64,000 nt of DNA from Pseudomonas fildesensis (GTDB taxonomy: Bacteria > Pseudomonadota > Gammaproteobacteria > Pseudomonadales > Pseudomonadaceae): positions 117,661 through 181,660 of the forward strand of contig NZ_LFMW01000018.1 of assembly GCF_001050345.1 (NCBI RefSeq), read 5' to 3'. The first letter of the stretch is position 1. Each line of letters begins with the position of its first letter. Under the pieces are notes generated by a model. That model had not been told where the DNA came from. It worked only from the letters and a program-made list of their open reading frames with translations, and made no database searches. Positions 17,514-26,272 of the stretch are shown here, piece by piece. Position numbers and translations under genes: made by a program.

Positions 17514-17533
17514 AAAATTGATCAGACGATCAA
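17514..17533 (-). terminator. Weak terminator after BASS transporter
   Basis: Minus strand TTGATC-GTCT-GATCAA followed by TTTT, overlapping the BASS stop codon. The six-pair stem is A/T-rich, so read-through into the riboswitch is plausible. Confidence 0.45.
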
Positions 17534-18495
17534 GTTTGCGGCGTGTTCTCCAGCGCGCGGCGGTCTTCCTTCTCGCTCATGCGGCGGAAATAAGTCGACA
17601 GCAATGCCCCGGAAATATTGTGCCAGACGCTGAACAGCGCACTCGGCACTGCCGCCAATGGCGAAAAGTGCGCGCTGGCCAACGCGGCGCCCAGCCCGGA
17701 ATTCTGCATGCCCACTTCCAGCGCCAACGACTTGCGTTGTGCCAAGGGCAGTTTGAACACCCGGCCGGTGAAGTAGCCCAGCAAGTAACCGAAGCTGTTG
17801 TGCAGCATCACCACCGCCATGATCAGCAGGCCCGACTCGGCAATCTTCGCCTGGCTTGCTGCAACCACCGCCGCGACGATGATCACGATGCTGACTACCG
17901 ACACCAGCGGCAGCACGTCCACCGCATGGCGCACGCGCTCGCCGAGCAGGCGTTGCGCTGCCACGCCGAGCACGATCGGCAGCAGCACCACTTGCAGGAT
18001 CGACCAGAACAACTCCATGAACGACACCGGCAACCACGCCGACGCGAGCAGCCAGATCAACGCGGGTGTGAGCAGCGGGGCGAGGAGGGTGGTGACGGCG
18101 GCAATGGCCACCGACAGCGCCAGGTCGCCACGGGCCAACCACGTCATCACGTTGGACGACGTACCACTCGGGCAGCAGCCGACCAGGATCACGCCGACGG
18201 CAATTTCCGGTGGCAGGTGGAAGGCCTGGCACAACAGCCAGGCCACGCCCGGCATGATCACAAAGTGCGCGACCACGCCCAAGGCCACGCGCCATGGGTG
18301 GCGGGCGACCTCGGCGAAGTCTTCAAGTTTGAGAGTCAACCCCATGCCGAACATCACCAGGCCCAGTAAGGGGACGATGGCGCTTTTCAGGCCGATGAAC
18401 CAGCCGGGCTCGAAGAAGGCGAGCACGGCAAAAATCAACACCCAGTAGGCGAAGGTATTGCCGACGAAGCGGCTCAAGGCGGCGAGTGCGCGCAT
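17530..18495 (-). CDS. Bile acid:sodium symporter (BASS) family transporter
   Basis: 321 aa, ~10 helices. Family blocks include LGLVMFGMGLTL and VGCCPSGTSSNVMTWLARGD, the latter forming the crossover/Na+-site region, and a late EVGMQNSGLGAALA. Bacterial members import bile acids, pantothenate precursors or other organic anions with Na+; substrate unassigned. Only ~30 bases lie between its stop and the sugE riboswitch, so the sugE promoter must be inside this gene's 3' end or sugE relies on read-through. Confidence 0.88.
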   Translation of the reverse strand: MRALAALSRFVGNTFAYWVLIFAVLAFFEPGWFIGLKSAIVPLLGLVMFGMGLTLKLEDFAEVARHPWRVALGVVAHFVIMPGVAWLLCQAFHLPPEIAVGVILVGCCPSGTSSNVMTWLARGDLALSVAIAAVTTLLAPLLTPALIWLLASAWLPVSFMELFWSILQVVLLPIVLGVAAQRLLGERVRHAVDVLPLVSVVSIVIIVAAVVAASQAKIAESGLLIMAVVMLHNSFGYLLGYFTGRVFKLPLAQRKSLALEVGMQNSGLGAALASAHFSPLAAVPSALFSVWHNISGALLSTYFRRMSEKEDRRALENTPQT

Positions 18496-18547
18496 GGGGG
18501 TGTCCTTGTTATTAGAGAGTTACGCAGATCCTGTGGAGCCGGTTTGT

Positions 18548-18679
18548 TGTGGCGAGGGAGCAAGCTCCCGCTGGGCTGCGAAGCGGCCCCAACACAAGCA
18601 ACGCATTCTTCCAGCGAGAACTCGATGGAAGGTTTTAGGGCTGCTGCGCAGCCCAGCGGGAGCAAGCTCCCTCGCCACA
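18548..18679. repeat. REP doublet (GGCGAGGGAGCAAGCTCCC type)
   Basis: Nested inverted pair: outer TGTGGCGAGGGAGCAAGCTC and complement, inner GGGCTGCGAAGC/GCTGCGCAGCCC type. Same architecture as 3217-3350. Lies between BASS and rdgC. Confidence 0.85.
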
Positions 18680-18712
18680 GTAAATACGGTCCGCAGTAAA
18701 GCGGTGGGAGGC

Positions 18713-19633
18713 TTAGATGCCCTGTGGGGTCTCTTCGCCGCCCAGTGCTTCGATCAGCGCCGGCAGGAACTCACCGAAGGTCAGCATCATCAGAGTGAAG
18801 CTGGCGTCCAGTTGGCCCAGGGCCTCGTCGCCGCCGTCCTGCTCCGCTTGGTCTTGCAACAGGTCTTCGAACTTCAGGCGCTTGACGGTCATCTTGTCGT
18901 CGAGCATGAAGGACAGCTTGTCCTGCCAGGCCAGGGACAGTTGGGTCACGACTTTGCCGGTGGTCAGGTGCAGCTGGATTTCTTCGCCGGTCAGGTCCTG
19001 GCGCTTGCAGCGCACAATGCCGCCGTCTTCGTGGGTGTCGCGCAGTTCGCATTCGTCGAGGACGAAGAAGTCATCGGCCGGTTTCTGGGTGGTGACCCAG
19101 TCGGTCATGATCGCAGTCGGTGCAGTTTTCACCGTCAGTGGGCGTACCGGCAGGGTGCCGATTACTTCACGCAAGGTCGACAGCAGGTCTTCGGCGCGTT
19201 TCGGGCTGGCCGAGTTCACCAGGATCAGGCCCTGTTTCGGCGCGATGGCGGCGAAGGTCGACGAACGACGAATAAACGCGCGCGGCAGGAAGGCCTGGAT
19301 GATTTCATCCTTGATCTGGTCGCGTTCCTTTTTATAGACCTTGCGCATTTGCTCGGCCTCGATCTCTTCGACTTTCTCTTTCAGTGCGTCACGCACCACG
19401 CTGCCTGGCAGGATACGTTCTTCCTTGCGCGCGGCAATCAGCAGAAAGTCACCGCTGATGTGAACCAGGGGAGCGTCTTCACCTTTACCGAAGGGGGCGA
19501 CGAAACCGTAAGTGGTTAACTCCTGGCTGGCACAAGAGCGCGCCAGTTTGGTGGCCATGGCCGCTTCCAACGCCTCGGCATCAACAGGCAGATCTTGGGT
19601 CAGGCGATAGATAAGCAGGTTCTTGAACCACAT
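18713..19633 (-). CDS. rdgC: Recombination-associated protein RdgC
   Basis: 306 aa, the canonical length. RdgC forms a toroidal dimer on double-stranded DNA and limits RecA access. The N-terminus MWFKNLLIYRL is diagnostic. The start is the ATG at 19633 with AAAGGAGAG nine bases upstream; an in-frame TTG further upstream is rejected because it overlaps that site. No recombination partner gene is adjacent. Confidence 0.95.
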   Translation of the reverse strand: MWFKNLLIYRLTQDLPVDAEALEAAMATKLARSCASQELTTYGFVAPFGKGEDAPLVHISGDFLLIAARKEERILPGSVVRDALKEKVEEIEAEQMRKVYKKERDQIKDEIIQAFLPRAFIRRSSTFAAIAPKQGLILVNSASPKRAEDLLSTLREVIGTLPVRPLTVKTAPTAIMTDWVTTQKPADDFFVLDECELRDTHEDGGIVRCKRQDLTGEEIQLHLTTGKVVTQLSLAWQDKLSFMLDDKMTVKRLKFEDLLQDQAEQDGGDEALGQLDASFTLMMLTFGEFLPALIEALGGEETPQGI

Positions 19634-19743
19634 GGGGTGAGTCTCTCCTTTATACAAAGGGGGGCATTATTCTCTTGATAGCGCCTGAGGCCAACCCTGC
19701 CTAAGCCATTGGAAGCTATCAAAAAAAAGATTTAAGAAAGTGC

Positions 19744-19772
19744 TTGCCAGACCTGGGGTCGCTCCGTAGAAT
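19744..19772 (+). promoter_or_regulatory. sigma-70 promoter of Val/Asp tRNA operon
   Basis: -35 TTGCCA (19744-19749), 17-base spacer, -10 TAGAAT (19767-19772), GCGCGCC discriminator identical to that of the Glu/Gly tRNA promoter at 652-680. Confidence 0.75.
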
Positions 19773-19792
19773 GCGCGCCACACCGAAACGAA

Positions 19793-19868
19793 GGGTGATT
19801 AGCTCAGCTGGGAGAGCATCTGCCTTACAAGCAGAGGGTCGGCGGTTCGATCCCGTCATCACCCACCA
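19793..19868 (+). tRNA. tRNA-Val (TAC)
   Basis: 76 bases with encoded CCA; acceptor GGGTGAT/ATCACCC, anticodon loop CTTACAA with anticodon TAC, normal T-arm. Confidence 0.97.
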
Positions 19869-19887
19869 TTCGCTTCAAGTGTTACGC

Positions 19888-19964
19888 GCAGCGGTAGTTC
19901 AGTCGGTTAGAATACCGGCCTGTCACGCCGGGGGTCGCGGGTTCGAGTCCCGTCCGCTGCGCCA
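19888..19964 (+). tRNA. tRNA-Asp (GTC)
   Basis: 77 bases with encoded CCA; acceptor GCAGCGG/CCGCTGC, anticodon GTC in loop CTGTCAC. 19 bases after tRNA-Val. Confidence 0.97.
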
Positions 19965-20004
19965 TATTCGGTTACCTGGAACGCTGAACGCCAGGTACCA
20001 CAGG

Positions 20005-20033
20005 AAGCCCGCTCATTGAGCGGGCTTTTTTTC
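20005..20033 (+). terminator. Intrinsic terminator of Val/Asp tRNA operon
   Basis: AAGCCCGCTC-ATT-GAGCGGGCTT followed by TTTTT. Confidence 0.9.
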
Positions 20034-20050
20034 GCCTGGAATTTGATGCT

Positions 20051-20743
20051 CTACAACCCCACCAGCCGGTACCCCACCTGCAACTCGGTAATGAAGTACT
20101 GCGGCTGCGCCGGGTCCACTTCCAGCTTCTGGCGCAGATGCGCCATGTGCACGCGCAAGTAGTGGGCGCGGTCCACGTAATCCAGGCCCCACACTTCCAG
20201 CAATAACTGGCGATGGGTGAGCACCCGGCTCTGCCCGCGAATCATCGCGCAGAGCAGTCGGTATTCGATGGGCGTCAGGTGCACCGGCTGGCCCTGGCGC
20301 CACACTTCATGGGTCGCCAGGTCGACTTCAATTTCGCCAAACGCCACTTTGCTGGTGGCCGCCACGGTGCCGGTCTGCCCATGCCGGCGCAGTTGCGCGC
20401 GGATGCGGGCCAGCAACTCTGGCACACCGAAGGGTTTGGTCAGGTAGTCATCGGCACCGGCGTCCAGGGCGGCGACTTTTTCTTCTTCGCGGTCACGCGC
20501 CGACAGCACCAGGATCGGCACCGCCAGCCAACCGCGCAGCTCGCTGATCAGTTGTTTGCCATCGCCATCCGGCAGGCCGAGGTCGACGATCACCAGGTCC
20601 GGCTGACGGCTGGCGGCGTGGATCAGGGCGCGCTTGACGCTGTCGGCCTCGAACACCTGAAAACCTTCATCTTGCAGGGCGATACCGACAAAGCGGCGGA
20701 TATTGGCCTCGTCTTCAACAATCAGAATGCGTGCAGTGCTCAT
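20051..20743 (-). CDS. kdpE: Response regulator KdpE
   Basis: 230 aa OmpR-type regulator of the potassium operon. Receiver domain with acidic pair ED at ~10-11, phospho-acceptor D54 (IVDLGLPDGDG) and switch Lys in DYLTKPF. The C-terminal winged helix has the DYVDRAHYLRVHMAHLRQKLE block. Its ATG overlaps the kdpD stop by four bases, so both are translated from one message. Activates kdp genes at low K+. Confidence 0.95.
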   Translation of the reverse strand: MSTARILIVEDEANIRRFVGIALQDEGFQVFEADSVKRALIHAASRQPDLVIVDLGLPDGDGKQLISELRGWLAVPILVLSARDREEEKVAALDAGADDYLTKPFGVPELLARIRAQLRRHGQTGTVAATSKVAFGEIEVDLATHEVWRQGQPVHLTPIEYRLLCAMIRGQSRVLTHRQLLLEVWGLDYVDRAHYLRVHMAHLRQKLEVDPAQPQYFITELQVGYRLVGL

Positions 20744-23391
20744 AGGGTTTCCATGGACGGCGGGGTGCCCGCCGGTAGCGTGATGATGAAGTGCATGCCG
20801 CACACGCGGCCGGGGTTGGCGTCGATGCGCCCGCCGTGGGCTTCGACGATGCGCTTGGCCAGCGCAAGGCCCAGGCCGATGCCGGCGACAGACGATTCCT
20901 GCTGGCCGCGCGTGAAGGGTTCGAACAGATTGGCCGGTGCGCTGCCCGGGCCGTTGTCGCTGACCTCCAGCACAATGCTGTCCGCGACCTGGCTGGCGGC
21001 GACGGTAATGGTGGTGCCCGGCGGGGTGTACTTGGCGGCGTTGTCCAGCAGGTTGACCAGCACCCGCTCGATCAGCAGCGCGTCGACTTCCACCAGCGGT
21101 AAGTGCGTGTCGAGCGTGGTGTGCACGCGGTGTCGCGCCAACGGTTCACGCAACTGGCGCAGGGCGCTGCCGACGATCTCTTCGAGTGAATGCCATTGCC
21201 TGTTTAAGCGCACGCCGTGCTCTTGTAGGCGCGCCATGTCCAGCAGGTTTTCGATCAGCCGCTGCATCGACGTGGCTTGCTCGTGGATGCCGTGCAGCAG
21301 CTCGGTCAGCGGCCCTGGCGGGGCGTGGGGCAGGGCGGTGTCGGCGGCGCCGATCAGCGTGGTCAAAGGTGTGCGCAGGTCGTGGGAAATCGCCGCGAGC
21401 AGGGTGTTGCGCATTTTCTCGCCTTCCATCTGCACCAGGGTGCTTTGTGCCACTTCGACGAAGTGCACCCGCTCCAGCGCAATCGCCAACTGGCTCATGC
21501 AGGCTTCCAGCAAGCGGCGTTCCTGCGGATCGTTCAGGCGTTCGCTCTGGCTCAGTTCCAGCACCAGCACACCGCGCACGCGCATCGGAGCCTTGAGCGG
21601 CAAGTAGCAACCCTTGGCCGCCGATAAAGTGTCGGTGCCGTGGCCGGCGGCATGGCCGTGGTCGTAGGTCCATTGGGCAATGCTGTCGTCAATCGGCAGC
21701 CCGCCCGCGCCGACGCTGTGCACACCATCGGCAGCGTCCGGCAGTGCGAGGCCGACCCGTGCTTCGAAGACGCCGCTGAAAGTGCGCAGCGCCACTTCGC
21801 TGATTTGCTCCACGGTCAGCGCAGCCGACAGGTCGCGGGCCAGCCGTGCCAATGAGGTGGCGCGCCGTTCGCGCGCGGCGGCGGTGCGTGCTTCGTGACG
21901 CAAGCGGGCGGTGAGTTGCCCGGTGATCAGGGCGATGCCGAGCATCAGCGCAAAGGTGAAGAAATACTGGGTGTCGGTGACGGTGAATGAATAGCGCGGC
22001 GCCACAAAAAAGAAGTCAAAACACAGCACGGCGAGCATCGCCGCCCACACGCCGGGGCCGCGTCCATAACGCAGCGCTACCAGCACCACGGTGAGCAAAA
22101 ACAGCATGACCACGTTGGCCAGGTCGAACACTTGAAGCAACAGCGCGGCGACGGCGCTGGCGGCGAAGCAGGCAAGGCTGGCCCACAGGTAAGCCAGCGT
22201 TGTGCCGGCTGCCGCTGCGGGTTTTTCGATGACAGGTGGCTTGCCCGGCAGCAGCCCGTGGGCAATCACGATTTGATCGATTTGTGGGTGGTGCCGGCTG
22301 ATCCGATCGCCCACCGACTGGTGCCAGAACCGCCAAACCTGGCGTGGATGATGGCCAAGCACCAGGCGATTGGCGTTGTGTTCGCGGGCGCAGGCGGCGA
22401 GGGCTTCGGCCACGTCCATGCCCGGCAGCGTGGCGGTGTCGGCGCCGAATTCGCTGGCCAGGGCCAGGGTTTTCATCGCCGTCAGGTAACGCTTGGCGCC
22501 GCGCCCTTGGTCGGACGCGACGTGTACCACGATCCAGTCGGCTTCGAGTTTTTGCGCCAGGCGCGCCGCTTCACGCACCAGGCGCTCATCGCCGGCATCG
22601 CCCGCCACGCCCACCAGCAGCCGCTCGCGCGCCGGCCACAGCGTGCTGATCGACTGCTCGCGGCGGTACACGCGCATCTGCGTATCGACCCGATCCGCCG
22701 TGCGTCGTAACGCCAGTTCGCGCAGTGCGAGCAGGTTGCCCTTGCGGAAAAAATGCTGCGACGCGCGCGCCGCCGCAGGCCCCAGGTACACCTTGCCGTC
22801 CTTTAGGCGCTGCAGCAGATCGTCGGGCGGCAGGTCGATTACCACCACTTCGTGGGCGTTATCAAACACATGGTCTGGCACGGTTTCGCGCACGCGAATA
22901 CCGATGATCCCGCTGACCAGGTCATTCAGGCTTTCCAGGTGCTGGACGTTGAGGGTGGTCCATACGTCGATGCCGGCGCTGAGCAGTTCTTCGACGTCTT
23001 GCCAGCGTTTGGGGTGGCGCGAGCCGGGGACGTTGCTGTGGGCCAGTTCGTCCACCAGCACGACGGCGGGATGACGCAGCAGGGCGGCGTCGAGGTCGAA
23101 TTCGGTGAGGGCGAACTCACGGTGCAGGCGTTGAGCACGGGGCAGTTGTTCGAGGCCGTGGAGCAGGTCGGCGGTCTCCGTGCGACCATGGGTTTCCACC
23201 ACGCCGGCCAGTACGTCGCGGCCGAGACTCGACTCACGTTGCGCCGCCTCAAGCATCGCGCAGGTCTTGCCCACCCCGGCGTTGGAGCCGAAGTAGATAC
23301 GCAGTTTGCCGCGCAAGGCGGCCTGTTCTTCCTGTTGAACCCGGGCGAGCAGGGCGTCGGGGTCGGGGCGGTCCTGGTGAGTTGCTGACAT
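20740..23391 (-). CDS. kdpD: Sensor kinase KdpD
   Basis: 883 aa. Order: cytoplasmic KdpD domain with Walker A GSNAGVGKT (35-43), universal-stress-protein-like domain, four helices (DUF4118, ~400-500), GAF-like region, HisKA with phospho-accepting H670 (AISHDLRTPLT), and HATPase_c with N-box DNAAKYTPPGT and G-boxes DNGPG and GIGLGLALA. AGGA lies five bases before the chosen ATG; longer in-frame starts run into the REP doublet. Partner of KdpE. Confidence 0.95.
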   Translation of the reverse strand: MSATHQDRPDPDALLARVQQEEQAALRGKLRIYFGSNAGVGKTCAMLEAAQRESSLGRDVLAGVVETHGRTETADLLHGLEQLPRAQRLHREFALTEFDLDAALLRHPAVVLVDELAHSNVPGSRHPKRWQDVEELLSAGIDVWTTLNVQHLESLNDLVSGIIGIRVRETVPDHVFDNAHEVVVIDLPPDDLLQRLKDGKVYLGPAAARASQHFFRKGNLLALRELALRRTADRVDTQMRVYRREQSISTLWPARERLLVGVAGDAGDERLVREAARLAQKLEADWIVVHVASDQGRGAKRYLTAMKTLALASEFGADTATLPGMDVAEALAACAREHNANRLVLGHHPRQVWRFWHQSVGDRISRHHPQIDQIVIAHGLLPGKPPVIEKPAAAAGTTLAYLWASLACFAASAVAALLLQVFDLANVVMLFLLTVVLVALRYGRGPGVWAAMLAVLCFDFFFVAPRYSFTVTDTQYFFTFALMLGIALITGQLTARLRHEARTAAARERRATSLARLARDLSAALTVEQISEVALRTFSGVFEARVGLALPDAADGVHSVGAGGLPIDDSIAQWTYDHGHAAGHGTDTLSAAKGCYLPLKAPMRVRGVLVLELSQSERLNDPQERRLLEACMSQLAIALERVHFVEVAQSTLVQMEGEKMRNTLLAAISHDLRTPLTTLIGAADTALPHAPPGPLTELLHGIHEQATSMQRLIENLLDMARLQEHGVRLNRQWHSLEEIVGSALRQLREPLARHRVHTTLDTHLPLVEVDALLIERVLVNLLDNAAKYTPPGTTITVAASQVADSIVLEVSDNGPGSAPANLFEPFTRGQQESSVAGIGLGLALAKRIVEAHGGRIDANPGRVCGMHFIITLPAGTPPSMETL

Positions 23392-23420
23392 ACAAATCCT
23401 GATGAGTGCCACATTTCTAG

Positions 23421-23507
23421 TGTGGGAGCGGGCTTGCTCGCGAATGCGGTGCACCTGCTACACATGCATTGGCTGACAATCCTATTCGCGGCAAGCCCGC
23501 TCCCACA
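23421..23507. repeat. REP doublet (GGGAGCGGGCTTGCTCGCGAAT type) inside kdp operon
   Basis: Inverted pair between kdpB and kdpD. If transcribed with the operon it would form a hairpin protecting the upstream kdpFACB part of the message. Confidence 0.85.
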
Positions 23508-23521
23508 TTGGTTTTGCGTTG

Positions 23522-25591
23522 TTACACCAAGCCCACTCCGGTCAATATCATGTCGATCAACTTGATCCCGGCGAACGGCACCAGCACACCGCCCAGGCCA
23601 TAGATCAGCAGGTTGCGATTGAGCAACGCCGCCGCGCCAATCGCGCGGTAGGTCACGCCGCGCAGTGCCAGGGGAATCAACGCAACAATGATCAACGCGT
23701 TGAAAATCACCGCACTGAGAATCGCCGAGTTGGGGCTGGTCAGGTGCATCACGTTCAGCGCGCCGAGCTGCGGATAGGTCGCGACAAACGCCGCCGGGAT
23801 GATCGCGAAATACTTCGCCACGTCATTCGCCACGCTGAAGGTGGTGAGGGCGCCGCGGGTCATCAGCATCTGTTTGCCGACCTCGACCACTTCAATCAGC
23901 TTGGTCGGGTTGCTGTCGAGGTCGACCATATTGCCGGCCTCTTTGGCCGCCTGGGTGCCGCTGTTCATTGCCACGGCCACATCGGCCTGGGCCAGCGCGG
24001 GCGCATCGTTGGTGCCGTCGCCGGTCATGGCCACGAGCTTGCCCTGGGCCTGGTAGTCGCGGATCAGTTGCAGCTTGTCTTCCGGGCGGGCTTCGGCGAG
24101 GAAGTCATCAACGCCGGCTTCCACGGCAATCGCCGCTGCGGTGAGGCGGTTGTCGCCGGTGATCATCACGGTCTTGATGCCCATGCGCCGCAGCTCGGCG
24201 AAGCGCTCCTTGATACCGCCCTTGACCACGTCCTTGAGCTCGACGACGCCCAATGCCTTGGAACCATCGGAGACCACCAGCGGTGTGCTGCCACGCCGCG
24301 AGACTTCATCGACTTTCGCCTGCAAGGCGGCCGGAAAACTCCCCCCCATGGCTTCGATATGGCTGCGGATCGCGTCCGCCGCGCCTTTGCGAATCGCCCG
24401 GCCTTCGGGCAGGTCGACGCCGCTCATGCGGGTTTGCGCGGTGAAGTGCACAAAGCTTGCGCCAAGGGCATTGATGTCTCGCGCACGAATGTCGAATTTC
24501 TGCTTGGCCAGCACCACAATGCTGCGGCCTTCCGGGGTTTCATCGGCCAGGGAGGCGAGTTGCGCGGCGTCAGCCAGTTCGGCTTCCTTTACGCCTGGGG
24601 CCGGCAAGAAGCTGCTGGCTTGGCGATTGCCCAGGGTGATGGTGCCGGTCTTGTCGAGCAGCAGTACGTCGACATCGCCCGCCGCCTCGACCGCGCGCCC
24701 GGAGGTGGCGATGACATTGGCCGACATCATCCGGCTCATCCCCGCCACGCCGATGGCCGAGAGCAGGCCACCGATGGTGGTGGGGATCAGGCACACCAGC
24801 AACGCCACCAGCACCGTGGCGCTGACCACGCTGCCGGTGCCGCTCATGGCCACGGCGAAGATCGAGTACGGGCTCAGCGTGGCGATCACCAGCAGGAACA
24901 ACAGGGTCAGGCCCACCAGCAAAATCGTCAGGGCGACTTCGTTCGGCGTTTTCTGGCGCTTGGCCGATTCGACCATCGAGATCATGCGGTCGAGAAACGA
25001 CTCGCCGGGATTGACGCTGATGCGCACCACCAGCCAGTCCGACAGCACCCGCGTGCCGCCGGTAACCGAGGAAAAGTCGCCACCGGCCTCGCGAATCACT
25101 GGTGCCGATTCACCGGTGATCGCGCTTTCATCCACCGAGGCCACGCCTTCAATTACCACGCCGTCCAGCGGTACCAGGTCGCCGGCTTCGATCAGCACCA
25201 CCTGGTCTTTGCGCAGCAGTGTCGCTTCGGTCGGCAGCCACGCTGCGCCGTGCCTGGGTTGTTGCAGCAGCTTGGCCAGGGTTTGGCGTTTCATGCTGCG
25301 CAGGCTGGCGGCCTGGGCACGGCTGCGGCCCTCGGCCAAGGCCTCGGCGAAGTTGGCGAACAGCACGGTGAACCACAGCCACAAGGTGATGCTGAGGATA
25401 AAACCGCTGGGCGCTTCGCCCTGGCCGCCGAGGGACTGGAACCACAGCAGTGTGGTGAGGATGCTGGCGAGGTACACGACGAACATCACCGGGTTTTTCC
25501 ACTGCGCCTGGGGCAGCAGTTTCTTGAACGCATCCCCACAGGCCGTGAGCACGATGCTTCGATCAAATAGAGGTAAACGAGCATTTTTCAT
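23522..25591 (-). CDS. kdpB: Potassium-transporting ATPase subunit KdpB
   Basis: 689 aa P-type ATPase subunit that hydrolyses ATP for high-affinity K+ uptake. Phosphorylated Asp D313 in DKTGTIT, actuator TGES, the hinge block AMTGDGTNDAPALAQADV, and the KdpB-specific IPTTIGGLLSAIGVAGM. Membrane helices are in the usual places. It follows kdpC by 11 bases, not kdpA as in the usual operon. Confidence 0.96.
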   Translation of the reverse strand: MKNARLPLFDRSIVLTACGDAFKKLLPQAQWKNPVMFVVYLASILTTLLWFQSLGGQGEAPSGFILSITLWLWFTVLFANFAEALAEGRSRAQAASLRSMKRQTLAKLLQQPRHGAAWLPTEATLLRKDQVVLIEAGDLVPLDGVVIEGVASVDESAITGESAPVIREAGGDFSSVTGGTRVLSDWLVVRISVNPGESFLDRMISMVESAKRQKTPNEVALTILLVGLTLLFLLVIATLSPYSIFAVAMSGTGSVVSATVLVALLVCLIPTTIGGLLSAIGVAGMSRMMSANVIATSGRAVEAAGDVDVLLLDKTGTITLGNRQASSFLPAPGVKEAELADAAQLASLADETPEGRSIVVLAKQKFDIRARDINALGASFVHFTAQTRMSGVDLPEGRAIRKGAADAIRSHIEAMGGSFPAALQAKVDEVSRRGSTPLVVSDGSKALGVVELKDVVKGGIKERFAELRRMGIKTVMITGDNRLTAAAIAVEAGVDDFLAEARPEDKLQLIRDYQAQGKLVAMTGDGTNDAPALAQADVAVAMNSGTQAAKEAGNMVDLDSNPTKLIEVVEVGKQMLMTRGALTTFSVANDVAKYFAIIPAAFVATYPQLGALNVMHLTSPNSAILSAVIFNALIIVALIPLALRGVTYRAIGAAALLNRNLLIYGLGGVLVPFAGIKLIDMILTGVGLV

Positions 25592-25602
25592 GAAGAAATC
25601 TC

Positions 25603-26262
25603 TTACTCACTGGCCGCAATGGGGGGCTGACGCGAAGGCAGGCGGGCGTCCAGCGCGAGGTTGAGTTGCAGCACATTCACGCGTGGCTCGCCGAGCAAAC
25701 CGAGGGTGCGAGCGGTGGTGTGGTCGTTGACCAATTGCAGCAGTTCGGCGTCGGCGATCTGCCGCAGGCGGGCGACCCGCGCCAGTTGCAGCCGCGCGTT
25801 GGCGACCGAGATGTGCGGGTCGAGGCCCGACGCGGAAGCGGTGACGGCGTCGACCGGCACCTGGGCGTCTGCGGCCATGCCGTTCTCCTGGCGATAGGCC
25901 CGGACACGTGCCGCGACCTGGTCCACCAGTTTCTGGCTGGTCGGCCCCAGGTTGCTTGCACCGCTGGAACCTGCGTTGTACGGCTGCGAAACGCTTTTGC
26001 CCGGGTCTTGCGGGTCGGCGCCAAGGGTCATGCTCGGGCGGCCATGGAAGTACTCGGGCCGGGTGAAATGCTGGCCGATCAACGCTGAGCCGACCACCAA
26101 CCCATCGCGCTCGATCAGCGAGCCCTGGGCCTGAAACGGGAACAACAGCTGTGCGGCAAACGTGGTGAAGATCGGGTAGGCGAGGCCGGTCAGGGCCATG
26201 AAGAACACCGCCGAAACCAGCACCGGGCGCAGCAGTCCTTTGAATATCGATTGAGTCGTCAT
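25603..26262 (-). CDS. kdpC: Potassium-transporting ATPase subunit KdpC
   Basis: 219 aa with a single N-terminal helix (~11-33) and a periplasmic domain. Family blocks: VGSALIGQHFTRPEYFHGRPS, SGASNLGPTS, DAVTASASGLDPHIS and ARTLGLLGEPRVNVLQLN. ATG with GAGGA eight bases upstream. Somewhat longer than the ~190-aa E. coli protein. Lies between kdpA and kdpB, a departure from the usual A-B-C order. Confidence 0.95.
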   Translation of the reverse strand: MTTQSIFKGLLRPVLVSAVFFMALTGLAYPIFTTFAAQLLFPFQAQGSLIERDGLVVGSALIGQHFTRPEYFHGRPSMTLGADPQDPGKSVSQPYNAGSSGASNLGPTSQKLVDQVAARVRAYRQENGMAADAQVPVDAVTASASGLDPHISVANARLQLARVARLRQIADAELLQLVNDHTTARTLGLLGEPRVNVLQLNLALDARLPSRQPPIAASE

Positions 26263-26272
26263 CAACGTGTCC

